A stretch of DNA of 64,000 nucleotides from contig CM032126.1 of NCBI GenBank assembly GCA_018894105.1, forward strand, positions 8,521,001 to 8,585,000. The letters are read 5' to 3'. Every line of letters begins with the position of its first letter. Position 1 is the first letter of the stretch. This stretch comes from Jacaranda mimosifolia (Eukaryota; Streptophyta; Magnoliopsida; Lamiales; Bignoniaceae). The notes under the pieces are model-generated. The model was not told the origin of the DNA, did no database searches, and was given only the letters and a program-made list of their open reading frames with translations. The position numbers were made by a program, and so were the translations under genes. Below, one piece after another: positions 24,146-35,169 of the stretch.

Positions 24146-25819
24146 CGAGGGTTTGCTTTCTGGCGGATCTTGAGTCCCCCCCCAATGGGACCTCCGGCAA
24201 TCATGTCGATGACTCATTGAATGGGTGGGTGGGGATCCTGTGCTGGTCTCTTTCTTTTATCTTCTCTCCTCGGGCTAGCTAACCTTTCTCTACGGGGAGT
24301 CCGGTTGGTTTTACCCTCCTCACGCCTGGCATGCTCGTCGACATATTTTTTCAAATGACCCTGCCTAATCAGTCTTTCGATTTCGTCATGCAAATTGAAA
24401 CAATCCTCCGTGTTATGCCCTTTTTGCTTATGGAAGTGACAGTATTTCTTTGACTTTTTCATGGTTTCTGTCTCGGTCAGTTTTCTGGGCCTTTTAAGGA
24501 GATTGTTGTGCTGGATAGCAAACAACACCTCCTTCCTTGGGAGGTTAAGTGGAGTATAGTCATGGAAGCATTTGATGGGGGGTCGACGTCCCTCTCTAAG
24601 CTGGCGGTCGTCTTTTTCCTCACTTTTCTTTTTCTCGACCTCGAGATTGCCATATTTCAACTTATTCATGTCCTTTTAGGTCATGTATCTCTTTGTCTGT
24701 GAGGTCGAAGAGCTACTCCATCGACCTTGGCTGCTCATGTACTAATGCATTGGCACATTCTTTATGCCTGAGGCCCAAAAATAATATGTCGATTAGGAAT
24801 TCGATCCTTGGGCTGTCGATTTTCAACACCTCGGTGTTAAATCTGGTAAAAAAGTCTCGGAGGGATTCCTCTTCATTTTGTTTCACCGTGTGTAAATACG
24901 TGTGTGGGAGTTTTGCCTTCCTCCTGCTTGCAAACTAATATAAAAACTTGTCGCACAATTGGTCGTACGAGTGTATCGACGCCGGTTCCAACTTAATGAA
25001 CCAGTCCAACGCTATCCCCTTAAAGGTGGTTACCAACATCTTGGTGTGGATGTAGTTGCTATGCCCGTGCAGCTGCATCATATGGTCGAACTGCATCAGG
25101 TGTTTGCTTGGGTCCGATGAGCAATCATATCGAGGTAGGCCGGTCTGAATTTTAGCATCGACGGCAATGCGCTCATTGATAATATCCAGGATGAATGGTG
25201 AATCTCTCTCCCTTCAGAACCTCGGCGGTCCCTCTTGATTGTAGTTTCTCTCTATGTTTCTCCTCGAGATCTCTTCAAATCGCTAATTCTACTGTTGGAC
25301 TTGGTGGGATACTTCCTCCCATTCTTCCTTGTCGGCTTGGGACGCATTTCTGTTTAGGTGGGGCCTTGAGCGCTCGACCCTATTGCGTTGCAGGGCTTGA
25401 AAGGGTCGAACGCCGTGGTCAACGGAATCTGCAACCTCATCGCGGGGCATAAGTCTGGCCACTTCCCTTGGGAAACGATCTGGGCTCACTTCTTACCTCA
25501 AGGGAGGCTTTCTAGACTCTGGTCGATCCTGGTTTTCCCTAGGTGGTCTCTCCTCCGGGGCTGCGGGTTGCTGTGTTGCACTGGCCGTTAGCTCCGGTTG
25601 TACGATATGCCGATTCAAAGATGTTGAGAGTTGAGCTGAAATTTGGGCAGATATTTGCTCGCTAATGAGCTGCATCAGTTGAGGCATGGTCAGGGTGACC
25701 ACCTGTTCTGGCTGGGCGCTCGATCTTGGCGCGCCAGCTTCCTACTGAGGTCGAGGAGGGGGAGAGCTAGACCTCATGTTTTCTTCTCTTCCCGAGGGGG
25801 CTCGCCTGGTGTTCACCAT
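24146..25819 (-). pseudogene. Tat-family gag, collinear but with several stops
   Basis: Starts at an ATG at 25819 (MVNTRRAPSGREENMRSS). It continues through TMPQLMQLISEQIS, the EEWEEVSHQVQQ coiled stretch and the capsid-like region. It ends with KKYCHFHKQKGHNTEDC, a CxxH...H...C zinc-knuckle-like motif, and a basic tail. In-frame stops follow PPRPQ (TAG near 25742), PPLR (TAA near 25490) and HQVQQ (two TAGs near 25285). The zinc-knuckle part is in another frame. The homology stops abruptly near 24148, where the element jumps to its 3' end. Gag would package the RNA; this copy cannot make it. Confidence 0.85.
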
Positions 25820-25841
25820 TTTCGATAGCAGACTCAATTTT

Positions 25842-25859
25842 CCCACATACGGCGCCAAA
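25842..25859 (-). promoter_or_regulatory. Primer-binding-site region of the gag-only element
   Basis: On the element strand TTTGGCGCCGTATGTGGG directly follows the LTR, matching the other two family members at 14 or more positions. Confidence 0.7.
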
Positions 25860-26652
25860 TGATGAGGGTGAAATATGTTTTGATTTGGATCGGATGATAA
25901 ATTGGGAGGTGTTCGACCTGGGTGGTCAATATGTAAAGGTAATTGGGCTGAGTCCTGCAATCACGAGCAAACATCAGGCTAGCCAAGGTGCCCTCAACCA
26001 AGGCACTCCGACGTTCAAGTTAGAATAGAGTCGACCAGATATAATGAGCAGCAGAGTGAGGGCTTTTGGATGTATAATAGCATACCTTTTGAGAGACTGG
26101 AGTGGGGGTATTTATAGCTTTCTCTTGGTGGGAATTTGTCTGAGAAGCCCTTGACATGTAGGAAGGATCTTTGTCCTTGTATGAGGGGCATTAGGTTAAC
26201 GCACATTTCTGTACTATTCCAGGTGGCTGCCTTTCTAGGTTTTATGGGCAGGTTAGTACACTGTTGACGCGCCTCTTGTCTAGTGCGGCAGCATGGGTGG
26301 TATTGGGGCGGCATGTGCCATTAATGGGAGACATGCTGCATGTCAGGGCATTTAATGCGGCAGAGTTGATTCTACAACGAGCCAACCTCCATGTTCAGTG
26401 GCAAGGTCGATTGTATGATGGGTTGGCGTGCGGCGCAAGAGGTGGACGAGCGCCGCGGTCGAGAGTTTAACTAGCGGCCAATTATGTGACCCAGTCGAGT
26501 GCCCGCCCGCCAGAGTGCGACGTCGATCTATATGGTCGATTTGGGTCACTTGACGTCGGTAGCACCATTGGGCCCTGGGTATGAGATGGGCCTGGCGCTA
26601 CATCCTTGGGTCCGCGATCTTTGGGCCGAGCCCATTGGGCTATCCCGTATCA
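25860..26652 (-). repeat. 5' LTR of the gag-only element
   Basis: Reads TGATGAGGGTGAA...CCGTATCA on the + strand, 793 bp. Minus-strand TATAAATA motif near 26108. Partner of 23263-24056. Confidence 0.9.
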
Positions 26653-26772
26653 CTACTAATCGAATACGGATAACATCCGCTATAAACAGATGCAAATAAA
26701 TTTTGTATAACTGAATACAAATGAGAACGATAAACGAATTTTTGAATATCCATTTACAGCCCTATCCATATG

Positions 26773-29014
26773 ATATTGGGATGGGCAAGACCTTAGAAAT
26801 TTAGAAATAGGTTCAAGCGGATTAGATTAGGTGGGTTTTATTAAGTCTGAGTTTAAAATAGGCTTAAATATATTTAAATGGGTTAAAAATTGGTTCATTC
26901 AAAAAATTTAACTAAAAATTTAATTTTAAATTAATAATCAGATGTATGAATATTGTTGTTATATTTTAAATTAATTTTTTTAAATAAATAAAGTGAATCA
27001 ATTTTTTTTATTTTACATTCAACCCAAACCAACACCATGCTCAAATCCACTTAAAATTCGACTCACTTTCAATTCACATATCTCACTTCATATTGAATCC
27101 AACTCATTTTAAATAAATTCACCGCACATGATCTCATGCCAAACCCAATTCAACTTTTCACTTGCTACCAATAAAAAATTACAAATTGTGAAGGAAATAT
27201 TTGTTTAGTACATTGTTTGATCCCCATGAACATGATTGATCTTCACGAATTTCACGACTTAACTTGATTATATTTGCCCCACATCAAAACAAAGATAGCG
27301 ACCCAAAGAACGTGGTAGAGATTGGACTTTAGAGATGGGAACTTTTGATAACCTTGCAAAAGTACAAAACAGACCCCCATCCATGTTTCTTTCTTCTAAC
27401 TTAGCACCAAAGGGTAGCAGTCATCAGTCATCAGTCATCACGTGAATACAACATGTTTATTCCAACTTGCACTATTCTACAAGTCGTAGTGCAACCCTTT
27501 CTTCTTCCAGCCTCCAGGATATTATAAAAGTTGTGTTAGCCTTTTCCCAACTTTTCCCTATCAATTAGAATGAATGAACCACATACACATTTATCTTAAA
27601 ACACGTAAATAAAAATATCTCCAATAGGCCATACACCCGAAGTTCTTCATCAAACCAATATTTCGATGGAATCTTGGAACCTAAGTGGGCCCCGGCCGAA
27701 AGACCTTTAGTGCAAGGTGATAGTATCCTAATTAATAATTCCCATACTTTCTGATTTTTCTGACATTGCTTTAATAATGTATTGGTATAATGATTCATGA
27801 ATATGATTTGCTTTATTGCATGCCCTTGGCCCTTAGTCAATTCACGCAACCCAATTTCTTTTAGATAGCTTGTGCAGTTAGTTTGTATATTGTTTTGTCA
27901 TACATATAATAAAGTATTTGTAAGATAAAATATTTGAATGGAAAATAGAGGAAAGAGTACTGCAATTAGCGTTTTGCACTTTGCACAAATTAATCCCCTA
28001 CACTGCTCATTCTTCTTTTATTCACTTAACTATTTTAATTATGAAATAAAGTAACGAGATATATTTCTTCATGAGAAGACTCATATTTTTGCAAGTATTA
28101 TATTGATTAACATAAGTTAAACAGATATATTATTTTACTTAAGAGGAGTATTTTTGCATAACTACCAAAAGTATCATTTCCTTATTATAAATTTACAACG
28201 CCTTTTACGAATTTGATGCACTAAGAAACTAACCCTTTCCCAATCTCTGTTCCCTATAATTATTTTTGTAGAATCATAGCAAAAATTTCAAAAATAACTC
28301 TTTAAAATTACCGTTTTACAGAGTTAATGATAACGCATGTATTTTGGAAGTAAATTACCTTAGCAAATTTCATCCGCAAACTCTTCGGTAAAAATCACAT
28401 TAAGAATAATCAAGCCTCAAAATTATAATTAAGTCACTATTTCCATCAATATATACTAATATTAACACTTCCTTTGGTGAAAGATTTTTATGATAAAAAA
28501 TATTAAAGAATATAAAGAAATGAAAATTTTTAAATTTTTTTAATTATTTAAGAAAAATAATGAGGCAATGAAAGCCAATGAATATATATTTAGACAAGGA
28601 TGGATTATCAAATAAGTGCTTATTTTATTTTATTTTACGAATAAGTTTTTCTCAACAACTATATTTTTTACTTCGACTTTTCTTTTTTCTTTTTAGTAGT
28701 ATTTTTCCTAATAATCAAGCAATTAAAAATATTTCTATTAGCGTTTTTATTGATTTTCAATATGTTACACTATGTGGCTGGTTTTTTACTTCAATTTAAT
28801 TTTTCTTGTATTCTTTTGGAGACAAACAAATTTCTCGTCTTAACCGTGACTGACACAGACTTTGATTCTTTTACATCCTTGTCTTTTATTTTCTTTTTTA
28901 ATAATTTAATATCGAAATAAATACTATTTTGATTATATTCTACATCAACAGGAGTTAAGAATTGAATCCATTACTTTGTGTAAAGAGTTCATGAATTAGA
29001 ACCTATTAATTACT
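26773..29014. other. Intergenic DNA, no gene seen
   Basis: The left part (26780-27165) has GGGTT/AACCC-rich inverted stretches that look like a degenerate hAT-type repeat without clear ends. Around 27425-27441 a short CATCAGT tandem repeat occurs. The rest is AT-rich with no coding signal; open frames at 27565-27849 and 28578-28799 show no domain. Confidence 0.5.
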
Positions 29015-29019
29015 CTCAG

Positions 29020-29743
29020 TGATGAGGGTTCGATCCGTCAGGGACAGGTCTGATGGAGTTTCTTATTGGAATTTGATCTCAGATATTGATTCTTTTGTGA
29101 TAGAAAGTACTGAATCCTGCAATCACACAGCAAACGTCAGGCTAGCCGAGGAGCCCTCGGCTATGACGCTCCGACGCTCAAGTCAGTATGGATCGACGAG
29201 ATAACCCGAGTAGCAGAGTAAGGGCCTTTTGTATATATTAGGACATACCTTAGGAAGGTTGAGGTGAGAGTATTTATAGCCTTCTCCTTTTGGGGGATTG
29301 TCTGAGATGCCCTTAGTGTGTTGAAAGGGCCTTTCCCTAGCGTGAGGGGTGATTAGTCATTTCTTCTCCCTGTGTTGCTCCAGGCAACTGCCCTTCCAGG
29401 TTTTAGGGGTAGGGTAGTACACTGTTGAAATACTTGCTGCGCCAGGCAGTAGTGGGGTGGCACACGCCATTAATGCGGCGGCATGGCGCCTGTCAATGCA
29501 TTTCATGCGGCAGAGACGCACCACACATACCTCGACCTCGGAGGTCGAGATACGAAACTGCTCAGTAATGTACAGTTCCCGTATTGGCATCGCGGGTCGA
29601 CTCGCCGATCCGTGGAAATGAGCTTCGTTCTGCTCGAGGACAGCCTAGTCGACAGATGAGGTCAGGTGTACTGCTGGGCTCTGGAGGCATGATGGGCTTA
29701 GGACTATGCCTCCTGGCCCAGTCACTTAAGTCATCCCATATCA
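29020..29743 (-). repeat. 3' LTR of the 10.7 kb element
   Basis: 724 bp, TGATGAGGGTTCG...CCCATATCA on the + strand. Minus-strand TATAAATA at about 29268. Confidence 0.92.
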
Positions 29744-29762
29744 TGAGTCGCCCCCACTTTCG
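29744..29762 (-). promoter_or_regulatory. Polypurine tract of the 10.7 kb element
   Basis: TGAGTCGCCCCCACTTTCG on the + strand; the element strand is AAAGTGGGGGCGACTCA, ending at the LTR. Confidence 0.7.
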
Positions 29763-29991
29763 AATACTGAACGAGGACTTCGACGAGAAGGATTGGGAAG
29801 TAGCCTGGTGGGTCATTGTGAGAATTGACGAGAGAGTTTCAGGGTCGACTTGGGTTTTAAAGGTCGACCAGGGTTTTTAAAGATCGACCAGGGTATAGCG
29901 CATTTATTGAACGGTTACATCGTGGCGCGCGTTAGGGGGCGTGGCGATTACTGCATTATTACAAGCGCTTGGGTTCCCGCGTTTGCATCCC

Positions 29992-29999
29992 TATAAATA
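29992..29999 (+). promoter_or_regulatory. TATA box of the antisense gene
   Basis: TATAAATA within CCCTATAAATAACC, 164 bases upstream of the antisense ATG at 30156 and outside the LTR. A GC-richer region (GGCGCGCGTTAGGGGGCGTGG) lies 50-70 bases further upstream. The 5.4 kb element has the same motif at nearly the same distance. Confidence 0.65.
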
Positions 30000-30155
30000 A
30001 CCACGGTAAAACCAACCATTTTAACTTTTACTGCTCTAGCTTTTGGTCGACCGCTTATCCAAACGTTCTCGCAGTCAAGATTTTCTGCTTTTAGCTCTTC
30101 GATTAAGTAAGTGCTTCCTTCATTTCTACTCCGTGCCCTTTAGATTTTTGATATA

Positions 30156-32650
30156 ATGTTGGGTTTATCTGGCTCTGAGGGTAGTCGAGGAGGGGATAGT
30201 GAGGCCACCCAATCTGATAGGCCTAGATACGTGTCTGGAGAATCCAGTAAGTCGTCGAGCAACGATTCTAGTTCTGGCAACTCGAGCTCCAGCAGCCCGA
30301 GTAGCAACCGCGGGGGAGATGAAACTGGGCCAAGCCAGATTCCTCCCTCGCTGGGTCGACTATTTACACCGAATCATTATAGCGAGATTATGTCCACCAT
30401 AAACCCTGTCAACCTGAGACGTCTTAGGCAGTTATACCATATTCCTACTGAATACGAACTGCTGACTCCCGGGGAGACTGGTCGAATGTACTGTCCTCTT
30501 GTAGGTTGCATTACTATTTTCGAGGATGCTTTCAAATGTGGTCTTAGGTTCCCACTGAGTGCTCCCATGATTGACCTGCTTAGAGGCCTTCAAGTGTGCA
30601 TAACCCAGTTATTGCCTAACTGCTTCTCTACCATCTGTAGCTTCATTATTTTAACACACCTATTCGACCAGCCAACCAGTTTTGAAAACTTTTCAAACCT
30701 TTTTCACTTGCTAATGTCCCGCAAGTCGGGTAGTACCGACGAGTCGGGCTTCTATTATTTGACTACTCGACCGCGCCGTAAGTTCCTTATAGCCCCCGCT
30801 TCCTCATATGGGCAAGAATGGAAAACACGGTACTTGTTTGTTCGAGTGGCTGGGGGTTTTAATATTCCTCGGGGCTGGTGGATGGGGCATGTCGAAACGC
30901 CAAGTAACCTTACCCCAACCTGGCTTAACACCTTCGTCCGGGACCTGGTCAAATTTGGCCAGATGGAGGCCTCGCTTTTTATCGAGGAGAGGCATTTGGT
31001 ATTGGCTGGGTTATCACCAGCTCCGCTAAAGTTGTCTGCAAATGATCGACTAGGTAGTCTGTGCTTCTTTTAACTTGTTGTTTTTCCATTACTGTTGTTG
31101 ATTTTGACCCTTGTTATTTTTCTGTTCGATAGCTAGCGAGGGAATCATGAACCGATCGACAGCGGAGGCTTTTGCGAGGGCAGAGAGAAATCAATAGCGT
31201 CGACAAGGTACGGCGGCTCATCGAGCAGCTGCTGCGATCGAGGCGCCTCGCCAAGAGGCCGCGGCGCCTACTCCCTCCCCGACACCATCACCTGGTCGAG
31301 CAATCGTACCCACAGGCAGTAGCCCCGCGGGTCGGGGCAAGAGGGCAATGGTGGAGCAGGCAGGACTTGTTCCAAAGAGGGCTGCTGTCGAGAAAGGAAA
31401 AGGGAAAGTAGCGGAGCCGAGCCCGCCGACCGGAGACGATCTCTTCGGAGCTCGTGGGGATGATGTGCTGTTCAATTTGCCGAAGTTGGCTTCTCCTCGA
31501 TTTGGGACTGAACCTAGCATGACTGTGCATAACTCGCTTTCTATGGAGATTGTAGGGCCGACAGGAGCTACCCTACTGAAAGTTTTGCTAGCAGGTCAGT
31601 TCGTGGCTGACCAGAGGAAGATTATGGGGTTGAGCTATGATGCGGCTTTTCGGGCGTTGGCTTATCATGCCAACATGGTAAAATTTCCTTCCTTATTATT
31701 ATATTGCTACACGCTGATCGATACTCTAACAGTGCTTTCTTTCAGGTCGGCCAGCTGGGGTACAACTTTTATCGGAGGTCGGAGTTGGCTCTAGGTGATC
31801 GAGAGCAGCTGGAGGTTGGCGGGAACGCAGAAACTCTGAAGGCTCAGCTCGAGTCTTCACAGATGAAGGTTGATGAGCTAGAGAAATAGGTCGGGGAGTT
31901 GACTAAGGAGCTCCAACTGAGGGACGAGAAGCTGGTCGCATCTGTCCAGGAGAGGACGAACATGGACAAGCTGGTGAAAAAATTGCATTTGGATGGGCAG
32001 GTCGTTTTCAGTCCTGGCCGATCTGCGGGCCGGAATGCAGGTCTGGACGAAGCCCAGGCTGAGTTCAATTGCATACTGCCGCTGGTGCGCCGGGAGGCGG
32101 CACAACAGTTTATGTTAAGCCCAGCATTCCAAGATGCGAGCATCGTGTTTGCTCTCGATGACGCCCGGAGCTCATTCGAGAAGGTACTTAAGCAGTTGCG
32201 ATTTCTGGGCTATGCCTTTCGACTGAAAGATCAACATCGCCTGAGCCATTTGCTCGATGAGCAACTGCAGCCTTAACCAGAGGACAAGGGTGGGGTCGGA
32301 GGAGCGAGCATCGATGCCACTATAACAGATGGCATAAGGAGACGCAGCCGTCAACTTCGCTGACAAACGAGCAGAGGAGGCGAGCCGAGGTCGAGCGGAA
32401 GCTAAAAGCCGTGACTCAGGAGTTTGAGTTCACTAGTGACTTTGCCTTCGAGGTAAAGGAGGGGACGGTCGACGCTGCAATGTACTTTCCTATTCCCAAC
32501 AGGCAATTCCTACAAAATGCAGTCGGTCATTCTTAGCCGGTGACCTCTGCCATCTCTGTTGCCGTTGCTATGCCTAAGCCAGTGTCGATTGCTGTTCCCT
32601 CGGGCGAGGAGCTCAAGCCTTCCATTGAAGAGGGTGCTGGTTCTAGTTAA
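30156..32650 (+). pseudogene. Antisense accessory gene of the Tat element, spliced, PF04195-like plus coiled coil
   Basis: Runs opposite to gag-pol. Exon 1 is 30156-31053, exon 2 31133-31677, exon 3 starts at 31746. Both introns (79 and 68 bp) have GT...AG ends, pyrimidine-rich acceptors, and keep the frame across the joins (phase 1, then phase 0). The protein has a Ser/Gly/acidic N-terminus (about residues 1-75), then a domain with LRQLYHIPTEYELLTPG, GCITIFEDAFKCGLRFPL and GFYYLTTRPRRKFL, matching the putative gypsy-type transposase family PF04195. An Ala/Pro-rich hinge and a Lys/Glu/Leu coiled coil (about 31790-31990) follow. In-frame TAGs at 31195 and 31887 and a TAA at 32274 interrupt it. 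After a one-base shift the frame runs on, past a TAG at 32534, to a TAA at 32648. Function unknown. Confidence 0.75.
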
Positions 32651-33395
32651 TTTTTTGTTTGTTTGTTGTTTGTTGTTTTTTCTTTTTGGTTAAGGTGCCT
32701 CGATGAGGCTTTGTACTCTGAACTATTTTACTATGTATGAACAAAGGACTTTTCTAGATAATCCTGCTGATCTTTCTTATTTTACTATTTTTATTTCTGT
32801 TGGATGCGTGTCTTTATGGTCGAATAAATTGTAGATATAACATAGAAGATCACCCTGAAAAATTATCAAACTCTTATGATAAAGCACAAATGATCCTGTT
32901 GCTGAATTGTTTGATTAAGCGAAGTGATTATTCAACACGCTAGGGATGGATAACAAACATCCAGTAAGTTAATCCGATAATGGGTTAAAAAGGTCTAGAC
33001 TTAGAGACTAGAAACAAACATGGTTGACTTTGAGGTCGACGATAGGAAAAATATCTTGAACTTAGTGGCGCGAAGCCTGGTTCATCGATTGCTCGGTCGA
33101 TCGATTAGCCTTGGCTGGGGAGCCTCGACTTGGCGGCGCAAAGCCTAGTTTGCCGACTGTGGGGTCAACAGTTTGGTCTTGGCTAAGAAGCCTCAACTTG
33201 GCGGCGCGAAGCCTGTTTTGTCGACTGCAGGGTTAACAGTTTGGTCTTGGCTAAGATGCCTCGACTTGGCGGCACAAAGCCTGTTTTGTCGACTGGGGGT
33301 CGACTACGTAGTGAAGGTTTGTGTGCATTCTACAACATCAGAATACATTATGAATTTCATTACTGGTGAAGAATATAGAGGGGGCCAAGGGCCTT
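32651..33395. other. Spacer between convergent antisense gene and pol
   Basis: Begins with a T/G-rich stretch just after the antisense stop, a plausible polyadenylation region for that gene, then AT-rich sequence and the 68-bp tandem array. No further coding domain. Confidence 0.55.
33061..33303. repeat. 68-bp tandem array, about 3.5 copies
   Basis: Units start at 33061, 33129, 33197 and 33265, exactly 68 bases apart. Each carries CTTGGCGGCGC(A/G)AAGCCT, a GTCGACTG core and GTTTGGTCTTGGCTAAGA. Copies 2 to 4 are closest to each other. The array lies between the 3' end of integrase and the 3' end of the antisense gene. Confidence 0.9.
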
Positions 33396-34546
33396 TTACT
33401 CGTAAAACTTTTTCAAGTTTATTGCGTTCCATGGTCGGGGTAGTTCGTTGCCAAACGCATCCGCAAGTCGATAAGCGTTGTTTTTTGAGATTTTAATCAC
33501 TGAGTAGGGTCTTTCCCATTTTGGGTCGAGTTTTGCTACATTCTTTGATACTTCTACTTTCTTGAGGATGAGGTCGCCGACCTTGAATGTCCGGGGTCGC
33601 ACTATTTTGTTGTAACATTATGCCATTTTCGACCGATAGCGTTGCATTGTGTTGTAGGCTGTGTGGCACAACTCATCTACAGTGATTAAGTCGACTGATC
33701 TCTCCGACACATTTCTGACCTGGTTATAGTGAATTACTCAAGCGGTATGCTGGATTAACTCGGACGGGATTACTGCCTCAGATCCGTAAACCAAACTGTA
33801 TGGGTTGTGGCCCGTTGCTATTCGGGGCGTGGTCCATATGCCCACAGCACCCCTTGGAGGTCGTCTACCCAATTGGCTCCTGTGCCGGCTATTCGAGCCT
33901 TGAAGTGGTCGAGAATTGTTCTGTTCGTGACCTCCGTTTGGCCGTTGGCTTGGGGGTTCACCACAGAGGTGAAGTGTTGGCTGACTCCTAAGGCTTCGCA
34001 CCATTTCCTCATGCTTTTGCTTTGGAATTGAGTACCGTTATCCGAGATCAGGATTCTGGGCAAGCCAAATCGACATATTATGTTCTTCCAGATGAAACTC
34101 TTGATGGCCGAGTCGGTGATCTTCGAAACTGCTTCTGCTTCCACCCATTTGGTAAAATACTCGACCACCACGATGATAAACTTGCGCTGGCAAGATGTTT
34201 TGGGGAGGGATCCAACTATGTCAATCCCCCACTGGTCGAAAGGCTAAGTTATCTAAACATCCACCATCGATGCGGCTGGTTGGTGCGATATGTTCAAGTG
34301 GATCTGGCATGATGGGCATTTTCTAGTGAAATTGACTGAGTTTTGCAGTAGGATGGGCCAAAAATAGCCGTAACGGATGACTTTGTGCGCCAATGACCGA
34401 CCACCTGAATGGTTGCCACAGATGCCCGCATGAATCTCTTGCAGCACTTTGTTTGCCTCGTCGGGTGTTAAACACTTCAATGGGGGTCCTGATATCGACC
34501 TCCTATAGAGTTGTCCATGGTCATCGAGTGCAAACTTGGCCGCCAA
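33396..34546 (-). pseudogene. Integrase of the Tat element
   Basis: Zinc-binding part at 34546-34253 has H...H...CPSC spacing (HAGICGNHSGGRSLAHK, then CPSCQIH). The core spans about 34240-33738: first Asp in WGIDIVGSLP near 34222, second in DNGTQF, and Glu in PQANGQTEVTNR, a complete DDE set. The C-terminal piece at 33602-33396 has KVGDLILKK and WERPYSVIKI, ending at a stop at 33396. Integrase inserts the cDNA into the genome. Frame breaks near 34250, 33820 and 33605 separate the pieces, so the protein is not made whole. Confidence 0.88.
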
Positions 34547-34591
34547 TCATCTAAGCCTAGTAGCTTCCTTTTCATTGTGGGGAATAGTTCC

Positions 34592-35110
34592 TTAGCTGAG
34601 GTAGAGCTTGATGGGCTTTTGCCAGGATGGGGCGGTTTGGTCGACAGAATCGATGAGAATATGATCAGCATCCTGGATGCACGATTTACTATCCACCAGG
34701 AATGTTATGGTTCTTTCCTTGGTGCCTTTGGTGGAGCTTGCTAGCTTTGATAATGCGTTTGCTCGATCATTTTCTGATCGCGGGACCTGGCTCAGCTTAA
34801 AACTCTTGAATGACTGTTGTAAGCGTCTAACTTCAGCTAAGTATTGGGTCATCCTGGTTTCGTTGGCTTCAAAATTGCCCTTGATCTGTTCTGCGACTAG
34901 TTGGGAATCGGTGATTGCTACCAGCTGCTCGACACCGTGTTCTGGGCCATGCGCATCCTTGCGATAAGGGCCTCATACTCTGTTTCATTATTTGTGATCG
35001 GGAAATTGAGCTTTATCGCAAAGTCGTACTCTTCGGCAAGCGGGGAACAAAGAGATACACCAATTCCGCCTCTTGAAGCTGTTGCCGATCCATCAACGTG
35101 CAATGTCCAT
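34592..35110 (-). pseudogene. Second RNase H domain of the Tat element
   Basis: HVDGSATASRGGIGVSL opens the domain (first catalytic Asp), ITNNETEYEALIARMRMA carries the catalytic Glu region, and VPRSENDRANALSKLAS carries the late Asp. It lies between the usual RT-linked RNase H and integrase. Tat-lineage elements are known for such an extra, separately acquired RNase H. A frame break near 34890 splits it. Confidence 0.8.
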
Positions 35111-35169
35111 ACAATAGCGTTGCTGAGGTCTAGACCTGGAGGTCGAGTCTTTCGCCAATAAAATCAGCT

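Larger units (their letters stand above)
23263..26652 (-). mobile_element. Gag-only (TR-GAG-type) Tat-family retrotransposon, 3.4 kb
   Basis: Two LTRs of about 793 bp are flanked by a perfect CTACT duplication (23258-23262 and 26653-26657). Element orientation is minus: primer-binding-like site at 25842-25859, purine tract just inside 24056. The 1.8 kb interior encodes only gag. Protease, RT, RNase H, integrase and the antisense gene are all missing. The gag and 3' sequences match the 29020-39722 element, so this is a deletion derivative of that family that would need enzymes from elsewhere to move. Confidence 0.93.
22209..26764. mobile_element. hAT-like element interrupted by a gag-only retrotransposon
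   Basis: Left terminus TAGGGGTGTAAATGAATATT and right terminus (other strand) TAGGGCTGTAAATGGATATT match at 18 of 20 bases. They are flanked by an 8-bp near-duplication, TCCGTATG (22201-22208) and TCCATATG (26765-26772). Both features fit hAT transposons. Without the retrotransposon at 23263-26652 and its extra TSD copy the element is about 1.16 kb. It has no transposase frame, so it is non-autonomous. It carries GGATCGGATAC and TCGAATTCGAATAT subterminal motifs. Confidence 0.8.

Noticed and set aside
30107..30144. 5' UTR intron of the antisense gene (GTAAGTG ... TTTAG)
   Set aside because: At about 38 bases it is too short for plant splicing.
33173..33496. 107-codon open frame (+)
   Set aside because: It spans the 68-bp array and the antisense side of the integrase C-terminus.
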